A model generated the notes under the pieces. That model searched no databases. It saw only the letters and a program-made list of their open reading frames with translations, and had not been told where the DNA came from. Below, piece after piece: positions 1 through 8,979 of a DNA stretch of 64,000 nucleotides. The position numbers were made by a program, and so were the translations under genes. The stretch is from contig NZ_AP014637.1 of assembly GCF_000829415.1 (NCBI RefSeq), forward strand, positions 4,853,001 through 4,917,000, in the 5' to 3' direction. Source of the DNA: Pseudomonas sp. StFLB209. GTDB lineage: Bacteria > Pseudomonadota > Gammaproteobacteria > Pseudomonadales > Pseudomonadaceae. Numbering within the stretch: position 1 is the first letter of the stretch; every line of letters starts with the position of its first letter.

Positions 1-1194
1 GGTTGTGATGTCGGCCTGATCCGCCTGATGCCTTATCACTTTGAACATCCTGAAGCCGTGCGGGAGCTGATTACCCGCAGCAATACCGAATGGATCGCGG
101 TGCTGACCGCCGAAGATCTGCGCCGCGAGAAGGTCGGTGATTTTGTCTGTGAATGGTTTTTCGACTTCCACACCTTGCCGTTCGACATTACCCGGATGCA
201 GGTTACCTTGGGGCGGGCATACGGGATGGCCCGCTTGCGTGCGCAGGGCGCGGCGCAGGTTCAGGTTTCTGACCAGGAAATGCTTGGCGAAAGCCGGCCG
301 ATTCGCGAATTGCGGCGGCTGCTCGGCAAGCTGGCACCGACCGACTCTCCGGTGCTGGTGCGCGGTGAGCGCGGGACCGGCAAGGAGCTGGTGGCGCGAA
401 CCCTGCACAACCAGTCACAACGCCGTAACCAGCCGTTTGTGGCCGTGCATTGCGGGGCGATTGCCGAGCATCTGGTGCATGCCGAACTGTTCGGCCACGA
501 GAAGGGCGCCTTCAACGGCGCTCAAGAGCGCAAGATCGGCAAGATCGAGTCGGCCAATGGCGGCACGCTGTTTCTGGATGAAATTGGCGACCTGCCGCTT
601 GAGGCGCAGGGGCAGTTGCTGCGTTTTCTTCAGGACCGGCAGATCGAGCGGATAGGTGCCAGCGAACCGGTCGCGGTGGATGTCCGAGTGATTGCCGCTA
701 CCCATGTCGACCTGGAAGCCGCGATTCGCAAGAAGCGCTTTCGCGAAGATCTCTACTACCGGCTCAATGTGCTGCAGGTCGGCACCGCGCCGTTGCGCGA
801 GCGGCATGGCGATCTGGCGATGCTGGCCAACTACTTTGCGCACTTCTACAGCCAGGAAACCGGGCGTCGGGCGCGTAACTTCAGTCAGGACGCATTGATC
901 GCGATGGGCAAGCATGACTGGCCGGGCAATGTTCGTGAGCTGGCCAACCGGGTGCGACGGGGTCTGGTGCTGGCCGAAGGGCGGCAGGTAGAGGCCAGTG
1001 ACCTGGGGCTGCTGGGCGAGGAAGAGATCTCCAGCACCATGGGCACCCTTGATGATTACAAGTCACGGGCCGAGCGTCAGGCGCTGTGCGATGTGCTGAC
1101 CCGCCACAGTGACAATCTCAGCGTGGCGGCCAAGGTGTTGGGCATTTCGCGACCGACCTTCTACCGGTTGCTGCACAAGCACCAGATTCGCTGA
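1..1194 (+). CDS. VpsR-like sigma-54-type (AAA+) response regulator, 5' end outside window
   Basis: Transcriptional activator of the bacterial enhancer-binding family. The reading frame is open to base 1 (GCDVGLIRL precedes the first visible ATG at 28), so the true start lies upstream. Numbering from that ATG, residues 1-75 look like the C-terminal part of a VpsR-type receiver-like domain. Residues 85-320 are the AAA+ core, with Walker A GERGTGKE at 113-120 and Walker B in GGTLFLDEIGDL. A C-terminal Fis-type helix-turn-helix (SVAAKVLGISRPTFYRLL) ends the protein. The sigma-54 contact loop reads GAFNGA (160-165) instead of GAFTGA. VpsR itself is an EBP relative that works without sigma-54, so this protein may activate sigma-70 promoters; that is inference. 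It is convergent with the NadR-like kinase gene. Confidence 0.85.
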   Translation, partial: GCDVGLIRLMPYHFEHPEAVRELITRSNTEWIAVLTAEDLRREKVGDFVCEWFFDFHTLPFDITRMQVTLGRAYGMARLRAQGAAQVQVSDQEMLGESRPIRELRRLLGKLAPTDSPVLVRGERGTGKELVARTLHNQSQRRNQPFVAVHCGAIAEHLVHAELFGHEKGAFNGAQERKIGKIESANGGTLFLDEIGDLPLEAQGQLLRFLQDRQIERIGASEPVAVDVRVIAATHVDLEAAIRKKRFREDLYYRLNVLQVGTAPLRERHGDLAMLANYFAHFYSQETGRRARNFSQDALIAMGKHDWPGNVRELANRVRRGLVLAEGRQVEASDLGLLGEEEISSTMGTLDDYKSRAERQALCDVLTRHSDNLSVAAKVLGISRPTFYRLLHKHQIR

Positions 1195-1719
1195 TCAGCG
1201 TCCCAGCAGTTCGCTGACGGCCTGCATGACCCGCTCATGGCGCAGTTGCCAGTCACCTTCAATCACTTGATAACGCTGGTCGTTGGCGTGCAGCCACTGG
1301 CGGCTGGCCTCGAAGAATGCCAGGCGCTCGTTCAGGTCGGGCTGGCAGCGCTGACCATCGTCACACCAGGGCACATCCTTGGGGCTGAGCAGCAGGTGCA
1401 GATCGTACTGGCGGGCCAGCAGTTGAGCTTCCAGCCAGGCCGGGCAGTCATTGAAGATCGTGCGGCTCCAGAGCATGTTGCTCAGCAGGTGGGTGTCGAG
1501 AATCAACAGCGCCGGGGCACTGGCGCGGGCGGCATCCTCCCAGGCCAGCTGGCCTTGCGCGATGGGCGTGATGTCGGCATAAACCGTGTCACGGCCTTCG
1601 CGGTCGATGAAGTGGCGCACGTACTCGCCCACCTGTACACCGCCGAAACGCGCGTGAATTTCACCGGCCAGCCAGCTTTTGCCGCTGGACTCGGGGCCTG
1701 CCAATACCAGAACCTTCAT
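1195..1719 (-). CDS. NadR-like AAA kinase (putative ribosylnicotinamide kinase)
   Basis: Probable P-loop kinase that phosphorylates nicotinamide riboside to NMN. The 174-residue protein opens MKVLVLAGPESSGKS, where GPESSGKS is the Walker A loop (residues 8-15). The remainder resembles the kinase domain of NadR, without its helix-turn-helix or adenylyltransferase domains. The ATG at 1719 overlaps the TGA of the upstream pnuC gene as ATGA, so translation is probably coupled and the protein would trap substrate imported by PnuC. A longer start at 1746 is possible but would lie deep inside pnuC. The family call is good; the exact substrate is inferred from the neighbour. Confidence 0.8.
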   Translation of the reverse strand: MKVLVLAGPESSGKSWLAGEIHARFGGVQVGEYVRHFIDREGRDTVYADITPIAQGQLAWEDAARASAPALLILDTHLLSNMLWSRTIFNDCPAWLEAQLLARQYDLHLLLSPKDVPWCDDGQRCQPDLNERLAFFEASRQWLHANDQRYQVIEGDWQLRHERVMQAVSELLGR

Positions 1720-2279
1720 CGCGCCGGCACCATCGCAGTGCGCCACTCACGCCAGCCCTGGATGGCCAGCAAGGTAAACAGTGCGTACAGCGCTGCGGTC
1801 AGGTACAGCGCTTTATAAAGGAACAAACCAACGAAAATGACATCAAGGACGATCCACAATGGCCAGCATTGCAGGCGCTTCTGGGCCATCCACACTTGTG
1901 CCACCAGGCTGAAGCCAGTGAGCGCAGCGTCCAGCCACGGCTGGGCAGCGTCGGTAAAGTGGGCCATGCCGGCGCCGAGTGCGGCGCTGATCAACGCCCC
2001 GATTGCCAAGCCCGTCCACACGGCGCCATTACCCAGCGCAGTGACTGCACGCACCGGCAGCCCCTCGCCATGCCGGGTCCATTGCCAGAACCCATACACC
2101 TGAAGCACGGCGTACACCAGTTGCAAAAGCATGTCCGAGTACAGCTTCACATCGAAAAAGATCCAGCTGTAGATAAGCACCATCACCAGGCCGATCGGCC
2201 AGCACAGCGGGTTTTGCCGTACGGTCAGCCAGACCGCAAGCGCGCCCAGTGCGGCAGCGAACAGTTCAATCCCGGACAT
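1716..2279 (-). CDS. pnuC: PnuC-family nicotinamide riboside transporter
   Basis: Inner-membrane facilitator for nicotinamide riboside in NAD salvage. The 187-residue protein is almost entirely hydrophobic, with about seven membrane segments. It has the PnuC-typical tryptophan/tyrosine-rich region (NPLCWPIGLVMVLIYSWIFF, then VLQVYGFWQW near residue 65) and a C-terminal KALYLTAALYALFT segment. The ATG at 2279 has AAGGAGCC just upstream. It overlaps the NadR-like kinase by ATGA, the usual import-plus-phosphorylation pairing. Some PnuC relatives carry thiamine (PnuT), but the kinase neighbour favours nicotinamide riboside. About 250 bp separate it from divergent uppP; no riboswitch was recognised there. 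Confidence 0.88.
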   Translation of the reverse strand: MSGIELFAAALGALAVWLTVRQNPLCWPIGLVMVLIYSWIFFDVKLYSDMLLQLVYAVLQVYGFWQWTRHGEGLPVRAVTALGNGAVWTGLAIGALISAALGAGMAHFTDAAQPWLDAALTGFSLVAQVWMAQKRLQCWPLWIVLDVIFVGLFLYKALYLTAALYALFTLLAIQGWREWRTAMVPAR

Positions 2280-2529
2280 GCAGGCTCCTTGCAGAAGGCG
2301 GGTAAATGGAAACGGGCGGCGATTGTAAGCCGTTGTCAGACTTTGAGGGAGCCTGCCGAACCCAAATGTGTGGTAACAGTCGTACAGCCAGCCGACAGGC
2401 GAACTGATTCAGCCTCTGCTAGGATTTGCCCGCTTTGCGCGCAGCGGTCCATGGCAGTACGGCTTTCGCGCATCGCTTACCAACCACAAGACTGACCGGC
2501 GTGCCGCACGGCGACGCCGCTATGGGGGA

Positions 2530-3363
2530 ATGATGGATGTATGGGCCGCCGTCCAGGCGTTGATTCTGGGCATTGTGGAAGGTTTGACGGAATTTTTGCC
2601 GATCTCAAGTACCGGTCACCAGATCATTGTGGCTGACCTGATCGGCTTCGGTGGTGAACGGGCCATGGCGTTCAACATCATCATCCAGCTCGGTGCGATT
2701 CTGGCGGTGGTCTGGGAGTTTCGCAGCAAGATCTTCGAGGTGGTTCTCGGCCTGCCGCGTCAGCGCCAGGCGCAGCGCTTCACCGGCAACCTGCTGATTG
2801 CTTTCATGCCAGCGGTGGTGCTGGGCGTGCTGTTTGCCGACCTGATCCATCACTACCTGTTCAACCCGATTACCGTGGCCGTGGCGCTGGTGCTTGGCGG
2901 GATCGTCATGCTCTGGGCCGAACGCCGTGAGCATGTGATCAAGGTCGAGCAGGTCGATGACATGAAATGGACCGACGCACTGAAGATCGGCTGTGCCCAG
3001 TGCCTGGCGATGATTCCGGGCACCTCGCGGTCCGGCTCGACCATCATCGGCGGCCTGCTGTTTGGCCTATCGCGCAAGGCGGCCACCGAGTTCTCATTCT
3101 TCCTGGCCATGCCGACCATGGTCGGTGCAGCGGTGTATTCAGGCTACAAGTACCGTGACCTGTTCCAGCCGGCTGATTTTCCGGTGTTCGCCATCGGTTT
3201 CGTGGTGTCGTTCATCTTCGCCATGATCGCCGTGCGCGGTCTGTTGAAGTTCATCGCCACTCACAGCTACGCGCTGTTCGCCTGGTACCGGATCGCCTTT
3301 GGTCTGCTGATCCTGGCCACCTGGCTGTTCGGCTGGGTCGACTGGTCCACGGCGCAAGGCTGA
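2530..3363 (+). CDS. uppP: undecaprenyl-diphosphate phosphatase UppP/BacA
   Basis: Integral membrane phosphatase that recycles undecaprenyl diphosphate to the monophosphate lipid carrier for peptidoglycan and other envelope glycans; overproduction gives bacitracin resistance in the family. The 277 residues are of normal length. Both family signatures are present: the glutamate-rich [14 protein letters not shown] near residues 17-30 and [10 protein letters not shown] near 162-171, with about eight hydrophobic helices. The start is the first of two adjacent ATGs (2530/2533) behind GGGGGA. The downstream DUF1294 gene starts on the last base of this stop codon. Confidence 0.95.
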   Translation: MMDVWAAVQALILGIVEGLTEFLPISSTGHQIIVADLIGFGGERAMAFNIIIQLGAILAVVWEFRSKIFEVVLGLPRQRQAQRFTGNLLIAFMPAVVLGVLFADLIHHYLFNPITVAVALVLGGIVMLWAERREHVIKVEQVDDMKWTDALKIGCAQCLAMIPGTSRSGSTIIGGLLFGLSRKAATEFSFFLAMPTMVGAAVYSGYKYRDLFQPADFPVFAIGFVVSFIFAMIAVRGLLKFIATHSYALFAWYRIAFGLLILATWLFGWVDWSTAQG

Positions 3364-3809
3364 TGAGCCGCACACGCAGCCCGGCGCCTGCGCGTCAGCA
3401 ACCACGCCGACAGCCCCACCAGCCAGTGCGTGCGCTACGCATCAAACTGCTGGTGGGGCTGGGGTTGTGTGCGCTGCCGGTGGCAGGCATCGCCGGCAGG
3501 TGGCCGCAAAGTGCCATGCTGGTCTGCGCGGCGCTGTACCTGCTGATGAGCCTGCTTGCCTTGCTGCTGTATCGGCACGACAAGCGTCAGGCCGGGCAGG
3601 GCGGTCAGCGCGTTGCCGAAAATACCTTGCACCTCATTGAACTGCTCGGTGGCTGGCCCGGTGCGTTGCTGGCCCAGCAGCTGTATCGACACAAGACCCG
3701 CAAACTGTCCTTCCAGATCGTATTCTGGCTGATCGTGATCGCGCACCAGATCTTCTGGGTTGACTGGGTATTGCTGGAGCGGCAGCTGTCGGCGTTTTTG
3801 CTGGTCTGA
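3363..3809 (+). CDS. DUF1294 membrane protein
   Basis: Small membrane protein of unknown function, 148 residues. A basic, proline- and arginine-rich N-terminus (about 25 residues) is followed by two hydrophobic helices (about 28-65). Next comes the DUF1294 hallmark YRHDKRQA, then an ELLGGWPGALLAQQ block, RHKTRKLSFQ, and a final hydrophobic helix. The YRHDK and GGWPG motifs identify the family. Its ATG overlaps the uppP stop by one base (TGATG), so the two are cotranscribed and probably coupled. In related proteins a cold-shock domain precedes DUF1294; here only the basic tail is present. Confidence 0.8.
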   Translation: MSRTRSPAPARQQPRRQPHQPVRALRIKLLVGLGLCALPVAGIAGRWPQSAMLVCAALYLLMSLLALLLYRHDKRQAGQGGQRVAENTLHLIELLGGWPGALLAQQLYRHKTRKLSFQIVFWLIVIAHQIFWVDWVLLERQLSAFLLV

Positions 3810-3928
3810 AGCCGATTGAACTGCCAGGCGTCGAAGCTGTTCGATAGTCGCACGAATAATCGCCCCGTGGATTGTCTCAGCCCGGTGCCCTCGCTAGTGT
3901 GCAGCTTTTGACTGATCTGGAGCCGCGA

Positions 3929-4720
3929 ATGTCTGCCGTGCAACTTGCCGATGGCGAACTCAACTACCTGCTCGAAGGCCCGGCCAATGCCCCGGTGCTG
4001 GTGCTGTCCAATTCACTGGGCACTGACCTGCACATGTGGGACAACCAGATCGCGGCGTTCACCGAGCACTTTCGCGTGTTGCGCTACGACACTCGTGGGC
4101 ACGGCCGTTCGCTGGTCACCGAAGGCCCGTACAGCATCGAGCAGAACGGCCGTGACGTACTGGCCTTGCTTGACGCGCTGGATATCCGCCAGGTGTATTT
4201 CTGTGGCCTGTCGATGGGCGGCCTGATCGGCCAATGGCTGGCGATCAACGCCCCGCAGCGCCTGCACCGGGTGGTGCTGTGCAACACCGCAGCGAAGATC
4301 GGCAGTGCCGAGATCTGGGATCCGCGTATCGAGACAGTGTTGCGCAACGGACCTGCGGCCATGGTTGCGCTACGTGATGCCTCGATTGCCCGCTGGTTCA
4401 CCGCGCAATTTGCCAGCCGTGAGCCGGGCAAGGTCGAACCGGTGGTCGGCATGCTGGCCCAGACCTCGCCGCAGGGTTACGCCGCCAACTGCGCGGCGGT
4501 ACGCGACGCCGATTACCGTGAGCAGATCGCCTCGATCAGGTTGCCGGTGCTGGTGGTCTGTGGAACTCAGGATGCAGTGACCACCCCTGAACATGGCCGC
4601 TTCATGAGCGAGCGCATCGTCGGTGCGCAGCAGGTCGACCTGCATGCCGCGCACCTGTCCAGCGTCGAAGCCGGTGCGGCATTCAGTGAGCCGGTGCTGG
4701 CGTTCCTCACCGCGCAGTGA
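3929..4720 (+). CDS. pcaD: 3-oxoadipate enol-lactonase-like alpha/beta hydrolase
   Basis: Alpha/beta hydrolase of the PcaD family, which opens 3-oxoadipate enol-lactone in the beta-ketoadipate pathway. The 263 residues fit the family. The nucleophile elbow GLSMGG places the serine at residue 95. The acid is in VVCGTQDAVT and the histidine in HAAHLS near the C-terminus. The start MSAVQLADGELNY at 3929 was chosen because it begins at the conserved first strand, with GGAG upstream. No other pca gene is nearby, unlike the usual pcaBDC arrangement, so this may be a paralogue with another lactone or ester substrate. Confidence 0.75.
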   Translation: MSAVQLADGELNYLLEGPANAPVLVLSNSLGTDLHMWDNQIAAFTEHFRVLRYDTRGHGRSLVTEGPYSIEQNGRDVLALLDALDIRQVYFCGLSMGGLIGQWLAINAPQRLHRVVLCNTAAKIGSAEIWDPRIETVLRNGPAAMVALRDASIARWFTAQFASREPGKVEPVVGMLAQTSPQGYAANCAAVRDADYREQIASIRLPVLVVCGTQDAVTTPEHGRFMSERIVGAQQVDLHAAHLSSVEAGAAFSEPVLAFLTAQ

Positions 4721-4794
4721 ACGCGCGCGCCAGGCCTGCCTGTCCGGGCAGGCCGCTGGCATAATGGCCGCTTCGACCTGTTCAAGGTGCTGCG

Positions 4795-5739
4795 GTGTTC
4801 GATCTCAACGATCTCTACTATTTCGTCCAGGTGGTCGACTGCCAGGGCTTTGCCGCTGCCAGCCGCAAGCTGGGCATTCCCAAATCCAGGCTTAGCCGGC
4901 GCATTGCCGGGCTGGAAGAGCGCCTGGGTGTACGTCTGATCCAGCGCTCCACGCGCAAGTTCGCGGTCACCGAGAGTGGCCGCAGTTATCACGCCCATTG
5001 CCTGGCGATGCTGGTCGAAGCCGAGGCGGCCGAAGAGTCGATCATGCGCTCGCGCGCCGAGCCACAGGGGCGGGTAAACATCAGTTGCCCGCCAATGCTG
5101 GCAACCATCGGGGTCAATCAGGCGATTGCGCGCTTTATGGCCGAGCATCCCAAAGTCGAGGTCCATGTCGAAAGCACTAACCGGCGCGTCGATCTGCTCG
5201 CTGAGCAGGTGGATATCGCGCTGCGCGTGCGCTTCCCGCCATTGGAGGACGACGGGCTGGTGGTCAAGACCCTCGGCCACAGCGGCCAGGCGCTGGTCGC
5301 TCATCCGGATCTGGCCGCCCTGCTGGCGGCCGATGCGGGCATTGAGGCGTTGTCCGGGTTACCCAGTGTCAGTCAGGGCGCAGCCAGCCATGAGTATTGC
5401 TGGCGGCTGCAGACCGGACCAGGCCGGTACCGCGAGGTGCGGCATAGCCCGCGGCTGGTCAGCTCGGACCTGAATATCCTGCGCGATGCGGCTTTGCAGG
5501 GGGTGGGCATCGCCCAGTTGCCGCAAGTCATGATCGAACAAGACATTGAGCAAGGGCGCTTGGTGGAGTTGTTTGCCGATCATCCACCTGCCTGCGGCGT
5601 CGTGCATGCCGTATTCGCTTCCCGACGCGGCTTGCTGCCAGCCGTTCGGGGGCTGCTGGATGCCTTTGCCCAAGTGTTTGCCGATATCCAGGTTGATTGT
5701 TCCGGCAGTAGAACGAAGCGTCGCATTTACCCCGACTAA
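4795..5739 (+). CDS. LysR-family transcriptional regulator
   Basis: DNA-binding regulator of 314 residues. The N-terminal winged helix-turn-helix (about 1-60; FVQVVDCQGFAAASRKLGIP, then LSRRIAGLEERLGVRLIQRS) and a C-terminal effector-binding domain (about 90-295) are typical LysR. The start is GTG at 4795, with AAGG a few bases upstream. It lies 71 bp before azoR in the same orientation. LysR regulators next to quinone or azo reductases often control them, so regulation of azoR is a reasonable inference. The short C-terminal tail after residue 295 is basic and unconserved in appearance. Confidence 0.9.
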   Translation: MFDLNDLYYFVQVVDCQGFAAASRKLGIPKSRLSRRIAGLEERLGVRLIQRSTRKFAVTESGRSYHAHCLAMLVEAEAAEESIMRSRAEPQGRVNISCPPMLATIGVNQAIARFMAEHPKVEVHVESTNRRVDLLAEQVDIALRVRFPPLEDDGLVVKTLGHSGQALVAHPDLAALLAADAGIEALSGLPSVSQGAASHEYCWRLQTGPGRYREVRHSPRLVSSDLNILRDAALQGVGIAQLPQVMIEQDIEQGRLVELFADHPPACGVVHAVFASRRGLLPAVRGLLDAFAQVFADIQVDCSGSRTKRRIYPD

Positions 5740-5810
5740 TCAATTATTGTTACTGCCGCTAGGATGCTGCCCACGTATCGCCATCAGGCGAATTTCATTT
5801 CGGAGGCATC

Positions 5811-6416
5811 ATGACTATTCTGCACATCGATTCGAGCATCCTCGGCGAGCACTCGGCTTCTCGCCAGCTCAGCCTGCGTGTCGCCCAGGCAATTCAGGCC
5901 GCTGAGCCTGACAGCCAGCTGGTGTACCGCGATCTGGCCCGTGATGAACTGGGGCATTTCTCCGCTGCCAGCCTGGCCGCCGCCGGCACCCCTGAGCAAA
6001 GCCGTAGCGCGGCGCAGCAACAAGAGGCCGCGCACAATCAGGCGATTCTCGACGAGTTCCTCGGCGCCGACGTGCTGGTGGTCGGTGCGCCGATGTACAA
6101 CTTCACCATCCCCAGCCAGCTCAAGGCCTGGTTCGACCGCATCATGGTGGCGGGCAAGACCTTTCGTTACAGCGAGAGCGGGCCTGAAGGTCTGTGCACC
6201 GGCAAAAAGGTGATCGTGGTTTCTACCGCCGGCGGTCTGCATGTCGGCCAACCCACCGGCGTCGGCCATGAAGAACTGCTCAAGGCGCTGTTTGGCTTCA
6301 TTGGCATTACAGAGGTGAAGTTCGTCCGTGCCCATGGCCTGGCTTACGGTGACGAACCGCGCGCCCAGGCGTTGCACGCGGCGCAGCAAGACATTGAAGA
6401 GACGCTGCTGGCCTGA
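5811..6416 (+). CDS. azoR: FMN-dependent NADH-azoreductase
   Basis: Flavodoxin-fold oxidoreductase using FMN and NADH to reduce azo compounds and quinones by two electrons, probably protecting against quinone stress. The 201 residues fit the AzoR/AcpD family. The N-terminal FMN phosphate loop is [14 protein letters not shown] (about 6-19). [15 protein letters not shown] (about 95-109) is the family signature, and STAGG (about 139-143) contacts the flavin. A strong ribosome site (GGAGGCATC) precedes the ATG. The following AraC-type gene is convergent and ends two bases downstream. Confidence 0.93.
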   Translation: MTILHIDSSILGEHSASRQLSLRVAQAIQAAEPDSQLVYRDLARDELGHFSAASLAAAGTPEQSRSAAQQQEAAHNQAILDEFLGADVLVVGAPMYNFTIPSQLKAWFDRIMVAGKTFRYSESGPEGLCTGKKVIVVSTAGGLHVGQPTGVGHEELLKALFGFIGITEVKFVRAHGLAYGDEPRAQALHAAQQDIEETLLA

Positions 6417-6418
6417 TG

Positions 6419-7444
6419 TCACTGGGCGCGAAAACGCAGGGTCGCTGACGGCAACTCACCGTAGCGCTTGCGGTACTCCTGCGAGAAGCGTCCCAGATGG
6501 GCGAAGCCCCATTTCATCGCAATATCGGTCACTGATGCCTCATGGTTGGCGCACAGTTCACTGTGCACCCGCTCCATGCGCACATCGCGCAGGTACGCCA
6601 TGGGGCTGGTGCCGGTGAACTCGCGAAAACCGGCGAACAGGCTGCGCACACTGACCTGCGCCTGTTCGGCCAGTTGCTCGATGCTCAACGGCTCGTGGGC
6701 ATGGGCGCGGATGAACTCCTCGGTGCGCTTGACGAACCAGGGCGACACCCGGCGCCGGTCGCCCGGCGTCTCCAGGCTGCGCAGGTTGTTTGGCTGACCA
6801 TAGATCAGGGCATTGAGCAGGGTCGACTCGAACTGCTTGAGCACCAGTGGCTGGTGGATCGGGTGGGCGTCACAACTGAGCGCCTCGATCAGGGTCGCGA
6901 GCAATTGCAGAAAGTAACTGCCCCCGGGTGTGTCCAGGCAAATTTGCGGGGCAAACTGCAGCGGGCGATCGAGGTGGTGGCCCAGGTGCTGGCGGCAATG
7001 GCGTTCCAGGTCGCTGCGCTCCAGGCGCAAGGTCAATTGCGGTGAGTCCGCTGCCCAGCGCATCTGCACCGGGCTGTCTGGCGATATCAGCGAAGCACAG
7101 GCGGGCGATGAGGTGAAGGTCTGGCCTTCACAGTGAATCTCGGCGCTGCCACGCATCGGCATCTGCAGTAAAAAGAAGCTCTCCAGCCGACCGGGGTCGA
7201 TGATGACCTGCGCGCCGTATTCCAGGCGGCTAAGCGACAGGCTACCGCGCCGCAGGTGGTGCATCGAGGCGCTGATTGCCTGTGACGCCCTGGCCGAGCG
7301 CAATTCATGGGCCTTGAAAACGGTGCTGACGTTATTGCGGATGCTGTCGGCATCATTAAGCAGAAACAGCCTGTTCGCCGGGGTGAACAGCCGGGTGTCT
7401 GCAAAACGATCGCTGCCGGTCGCCAATCGGGTCTCGGAGTTCAT
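6419..7444 (-). CDS. iifR: AraC/XylS-family activator of the indole-degradation operon (IifR-like)
   Basis: Transcription activator of 341 residues. An N-terminal effector-binding domain of the XylS/FeaR type (about 35-200) is followed by two AraC helix-turn-helix motifs (about 240-335; LSIEQLAEQAQVSVRSLFAGF and VTDIAMKWGFAHLGRFSQEYRKRYGELP). The start MNSETRL at 7444 has GAGAGG eight bases upstream; an in-frame ATG further upstream lacks this. It diverges from the StyA-like oxygenase operon, and the shared 290-bp promoter holds XylS-like half-sites. By position and family it corresponds to the IifR regulator of indole-degradation clusters. The effector is probably indole or an oxidation product; that part is inference. 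Confidence 0.75.
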   Translation of the reverse strand: MNSETRLATGSDRFADTRLFTPANRLFLLNDADSIRNNVSTVFKAHELRSARASQAISASMHHLRRGSLSLSRLEYGAQVIIDPGRLESFFLLQMPMRGSAEIHCEGQTFTSSPACASLISPDSPVQMRWAADSPQLTLRLERSDLERHCRQHLGHHLDRPLQFAPQICLDTPGGSYFLQLLATLIEALSCDAHPIHQPLVLKQFESTLLNALIYGQPNNLRSLETPGDRRRVSPWFVKRTEEFIRAHAHEPLSIEQLAEQAQVSVRSLFAGFREFTGTSPMAYLRDVRMERVHSELCANHEASVTDIAMKWGFAHLGRFSQEYRKRYGELPSATLRFRAQ

Positions 7445-7503
7445 GGGGTACCTCTCGCACGCACGGTTTGCGAGCAGAGTGTGCAACCCTGTTACCGGGC
7501 TTT

Positions 7504-7538
7504 TGCACTATCCGGATACTGCATGCAGCCAGCGGACA
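7504..7538. promoter_or_regulatory. XylS/BenR-like operator pair, regulator-proximal
   Basis: Two direct half-sites of the form TGCA-N6-GGNYA: TGCACTATCCGGATA at 7504-7518 and TGCAGCCAGCGGACA at 7524-7538. XylS and BenR bind direct repeats of TGCA-N6-GGNTA, and the first half-site is an exact match. The period is 20 bp, against 21 bp at the classical Pm promoter. The pair lies 60 bp upstream of the regulator start, so it may serve autoregulation or act as a distal site for the operon. Confidence 0.6.
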
Positions 7539-7642
7539 GCGGTGCACTTCTGCTGTTTCTTATGACCACTTGAAGCGGCCTTTACACCAGAATTAGCAAT
7601 AGCTGCGCCAGTTTTGCCGGGGTTCGTGCATTTTCAGTTTTC

Positions 7643-7676
7643 TGCACGCAGCGGACAGCCCTGCGCTGGGTGGATA
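7643..7676 (+). promoter_or_regulatory. XylS/BenR-like operator pair, operon-proximal
   Basis: TGCACGCAGCGGACA at 7643-7657 and TGCGCTGGGTGGATA at 7662-7676 form a second pair of direct half-sites. The first shares the core CAGCGGACAGC with the distal pair, 119 bp upstream. A weak -10-like AAGAAT lies at 7699-7704, 22 bp downstream. The pair is therefore placed where an AraC-type activator would touch RNA polymerase at the promoter of the oxygenase operon. Confidence 0.6.
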
Positions 7677-7736
7677 GTTAGCCGCAGCCGCCCGCCGCAA
7701 GAATGTTTCCAACTTCCCCATGTTGGAGACATGCAC

Positions 7737-8978
7737 ATGAAAGGTCGCTATATCGAGATCAGCGCATCAGGCGGCGAAAGGTTCAGTGGTTACCTGGCGC
7801 CTGCGGTGGGCGGTAAAGGTCCGGGTGTGGTGCTGTGCCAGGAGATTTTCGGCGTCAACCTGGCCATGCGTGAAGTGGCCGATCAGTTGGCCGAAGAGGG
7901 CTATACGGTGCTGGTGCCGGACCTGTACTGGCGGCAGGTGCCGGGCATCGAGCTGGGTTACACCGACAAAGACTTCGCCATTGCCTACTCGCTGTACCAG
8001 GGCTTTGCTGAAAACCTTGGTGTTGACGATATCGCCAGCAGCCTGGCGGCCCTGGTGCAGTTGCCGGAGTGCACGCCGGGCGCCCAAGCGGTGGTCGGTT
8101 ACTGCCTGGGCGGCAAGCTGGCCTATCTGGCCGCCTGCCGCTTGCCGCAAGTGGCCTGCGCAGTGGGTTACTACGGGGTCGGCATCGAAAATGCCCTGGC
8201 TGAACTCGAAGGCTTGCAAGGCCGGCGGCTGGTGCTGCATCTGGCCGGCAATGATCAGTTTTGCCCGCCAGCGGCGCAGGCACAGATCCAGGCTGCGGCT
8301 GCCCAGACAACCGGCCTGACCTGCCACCTGTACCCCGGCGTCGACCATGCGTTTGCCCGGCCTGCCGGTCATCACTTCGACAAGGGCGCAGCGCAGATCG
8401 CCCACGAGCGTACCGTGGCGGCGCTGCGCCTGAGCATCGGCCCGGATTACGACCTGTCGGCGCTGTGGGAAGAGCACATTCGCCATGAGTTCGATACCCG
8501 CGACGTGCCCGCGACCATGGCCACCATGGTTGCCGAACCCTATGTCAACCATATTCCAACCATGACCGGCGGGGTCGGTTACGCCCAGCTCAGCCGCTTC
8601 TACCAGCACCATTTTGTGCACGGCAACCCCGCCGACATGGCCCTGACGCCGATCTCGCGCACCGTCGGCCAGACCCAGATCGTCGATGAGTTCATCATGA
8701 CCTTCACCCACGACAGCGTCATCGACTGGATGCTGCCCGGCGTGCCGCCCACCGGGCGCAAGGTCGAGATCCCGATGCTGGGTGTGGTGCGGTTTCGCGG
8801 GCCGAAACTGTGCCATGAGCACATCTATTGGGACCAGGCCAGCGTGCTGGTCCAGATTGGCCTGCTGGACCCCGCCGGGTTGCCGGTGGCCGGACGCGAG
8901 ACCGCCGACAAATTGCGCGACGAGCGCCTGCCGTCCAACACCCTGATGCCCAATTGGGCCGCCAGTGTGGAGGCCTGA
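7737..8978 (+). CDS. iifA: dienelactone hydrolase/NTF2-like fusion, IifA-type indole-pathway enzyme
   Basis: Two-domain enzyme of 413 residues. The N-terminal half (about 1-225) is a dienelactone hydrolase fold with a cysteine nucleophile in GYCLGG (C123), D173 in AGNDQF and H204 in GVDHAF. The C-terminal half (about 230-400) is NTF2/SnoaL-like. In the iif pathway the corresponding protein, a cofactor-independent oxygenase, converts 3-hydroxyindolin-2-one to anthranilate; assignment here rests on gene order and family memory. Of the ATGs at 7731 and 7737, the second is preferred because GGAG (7725-7728) sits eight bases before it. It is the first gene of the operon, one base from the SDR gene. 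Confidence 0.72.
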   Translation: MKGRYIEISASGGERFSGYLAPAVGGKGPGVVLCQEIFGVNLAMREVADQLAEEGYTVLVPDLYWRQVPGIELGYTDKDFAIAYSLYQGFAENLGVDDIASSLAALVQLPECTPGAQAVVGYCLGGKLAYLAACRLPQVACAVGYYGVGIENALAELEGLQGRRLVLHLAGNDQFCPPAAQAQIQAAAAQTTGLTCHLYPGVDHAFARPAGHHFDKGAAQIAHERTVAALRLSIGPDYDLSALWEEHIRHEFDTRDVPATMATMVAEPYVNHIPTMTGGVGYAQLSRFYQHHFVHGNPADMALTPISRTVGQTQIVDEFIMTFTHDSVIDWMLPGVPPTGRKVEIPMLGVVRFRGPKLCHEHIYWDQASVLVQIGLLDPAGLPVAGRETADKLRDERLPSNTLMPNWAASVEA

Positions 8979-8979
8979 G

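Noticed and set aside
2280..2529. Possible NAD or thiamine riboswitch upstream of pnuC
   Set aside because: No conserved riboswitch core could be matched by eye in this 250-bp gap.
3929..5739. pcaD-like hydrolase and LysR gene as part of the indole pathway
   Set aside because: They are on the far side of azoR and the regulator, lack the half-sites, and their families are common elsewhere; no evidence ties them to the operon.
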